Made by a program: the position numbers and the translations under genes. Below the pieces are notes generated by a model. It made no database searches, was not told the origin of the DNA, and worked only from the letters and a program-made list of their open reading frames with translations. A DNA stretch of 5,455 nucleotides from an uncultured Catenibacterium sp. (GTDB taxonomy: Bacteria; Bacillota_I; Bacilli_A; Erysipelotrichales; Coprobacillaceae). This document shows positions 4,888-5,455 of the stretch, piece by piece; the stretch's first letter is position 1; each line of letters begins with the position of its first letter. The DNA is taken from the NCBI GenBank assembly GCA_900540685.1, contig UQGS01000081.1:1-5455 (forward strand), read 5' to 3'.

Positions 4888-5334
4888 TTACTTATTTTTC
4901 TGATTGTGGCGTTTCTTATTCCATAGTGAACCTATCAACATACCGATTGCGGAGATTATTGATCCAGTTACAATCATTCCCAATTCAGGGGAATTCAGTT
5001 TATTAACAGCGATGTTGTTTGCTGTTTTGAATGTGCCATATTCAGCAAGCATATACATTACGCCAAAGAAAAGAGTGAATGCCCATTTTCCTTTTCCCCA
5101 AAAGTTATTTTTACCAATCACAACGGATACAATAAATGTAGTTACAGGAAGAATAAACCAAAGGAACATCAAGCTGTAACCCATAGCATCACTTCCACTT
5201 GTGAAAAACCAGAACACTATCATTGCATATGCCCAAATCAAAAGATAAGAGAGAATCGTAACAATCTTGCTTCTGTTGGTATTGCTTTTCACAACATTTG
5301 TACTTTCTTCAAGATAATCATAATAGTTTTTCAT
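4888..5334 (-). CDS. Small integral membrane protein, 148 aa, four predicted helices, function unknown
   Basis: The ATG at 5334 is chosen over an upstream TTG (5352) because the GGGAGAAG ribosome site falls inside the longer reading, about 5 nt before this ATG. A charged N-terminus of about 22 residues (MKNYYDYLEESTN) precedes four hydrophobic segments: roughly residues 24-44, 52-74, 84-102 and 117-138. A very basic tail NKKRHNQKNK follows and should lie in the cytoplasm. Helix 3 is preceded by an aromatic, basic WGKGKW loop. No catalytic or transport motif is recognised. The gene seems to be transcribed alone or with something beyond the right edge, and it is followed by a strong hairpin. 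Confidence 0.75.
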   Translation of the reverse strand: MKNYYDYLEESTNVVKSNTNRSKIVTILSYLLIWAYAMIVFWFFTSGSDAMGYSLMFLWFILPVTTFIVSVVIGKNNFWGKGKWAFTLFFGVMYMLAEYGTFKTANNIAVNKLNSPELGMIVTGSIISAIGMLIGSLWNKKRHNQKNK

Positions 5335-5423
5335 TTTTTCTTCTCCCTTCAATAGACAATATGAAATGACGAGGAGGAAACAAAAAAAGTAACTCTCCTT
5401 AATTGTTCAATCGTGGATTTACC

Positions 5424-5429
5424 ATTATA
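5424..5429 (-). promoter_or_regulatory. Possible -10 box upstream of the membrane-protein gene
   Basis: A perfect TATAAT on the minus strand lies about 90 bp before the start codon. The sequence at the expected -35 position (TGAATT) is poor and there is no extended TG. It is the only promoter-like match in the 100 bp available at this edge. Confidence 0.25.
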
Positions 5430-5455
5430 CTTTGAGTAGAAACAAAAATTCATAG

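Noticed and set aside
4824..5179. Plus-strand ORFs of 60 and 91 aa opposite the membrane protein
   Set aside because: They are reverse-strand shadows of the membrane-protein gene; the first begins inside the terminator hairpin.
5349..5453. 34-codon minus-strand ORF open to the right edge
   Set aside because: Much of it comes from T-rich low-complexity DNA (FFVSSSSF), it has no visible ribosome site and matches no family I know; it could be the tail of an outside gene but this cannot be shown.

Overview
The window is AT-rich DNA with strong AGGAGG-type ribosome binding sites, compact minus-strand genes and an IS200/IS605-family element. This fits a low-GC Bacillota, most likely a gut clostridium of the Lachnospiraceae type. 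The lineage is inferred from gene style only. Every gene I can support is on the minus strand, so transcription reads from high to low coordinates.

Layout, read in the direction of transcription. (1) At 4888-5334 is a small four-helix membrane protein of unknown function, followed by a perfect 16-bp-stem hairpin (4819-4853). (2) At 3471-4685 is an AAA-type ATPase with a DUF4143-like C-terminus. Its upstream region holds a perfect 24-bp palindrome (4760-4783) and three AACTGA motifs spaced exactly 40 bp apart, which look like an operator array. (3) The 533-bp stretch without an intact gene, 2938-3471, holds a tandem 23-bp repeat directly upstream of a near-consensus sigma-A promoter. That promoter leads to a two-hairpin RNA of about 70 nt ending in an intrinsic terminator. 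Next come the left end of the IS element with a cruciform-like structure, a promoter candidate, and the remnant of an Asn-rich repeat ORF. (4) From about 3207 down to about 642 lies the IS200/IS605-type element. In order it carries the Asn-rich ORF remnant, a ribbon-helix-helix-like ORF, a decayed tnpA, an apparently intact tnpB, a structured presumptive omega-RNA region and a right-end hairpin. (5) At 39-620 is a 193-aa gene of unknown function. The element's right end stops about 20 bp before its start codon. (6) A possible GTG start of a further gene lies at the left edge.

How the parts relate. The element has lost its own transposition enzyme: TnpA has no canonical HUH motif, no proper N-terminus and a deletion near its end. 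It keeps a TnpB with all three RuvC acids and a structured 3' RNA region, so the RNA-guided nuclease half may still work. Conceptual removal of the element would place the promoter and two-hairpin leader about 110 nt upstream of the 193-aa gene. The insertion may therefore have separated this gene from its leader and terminator.
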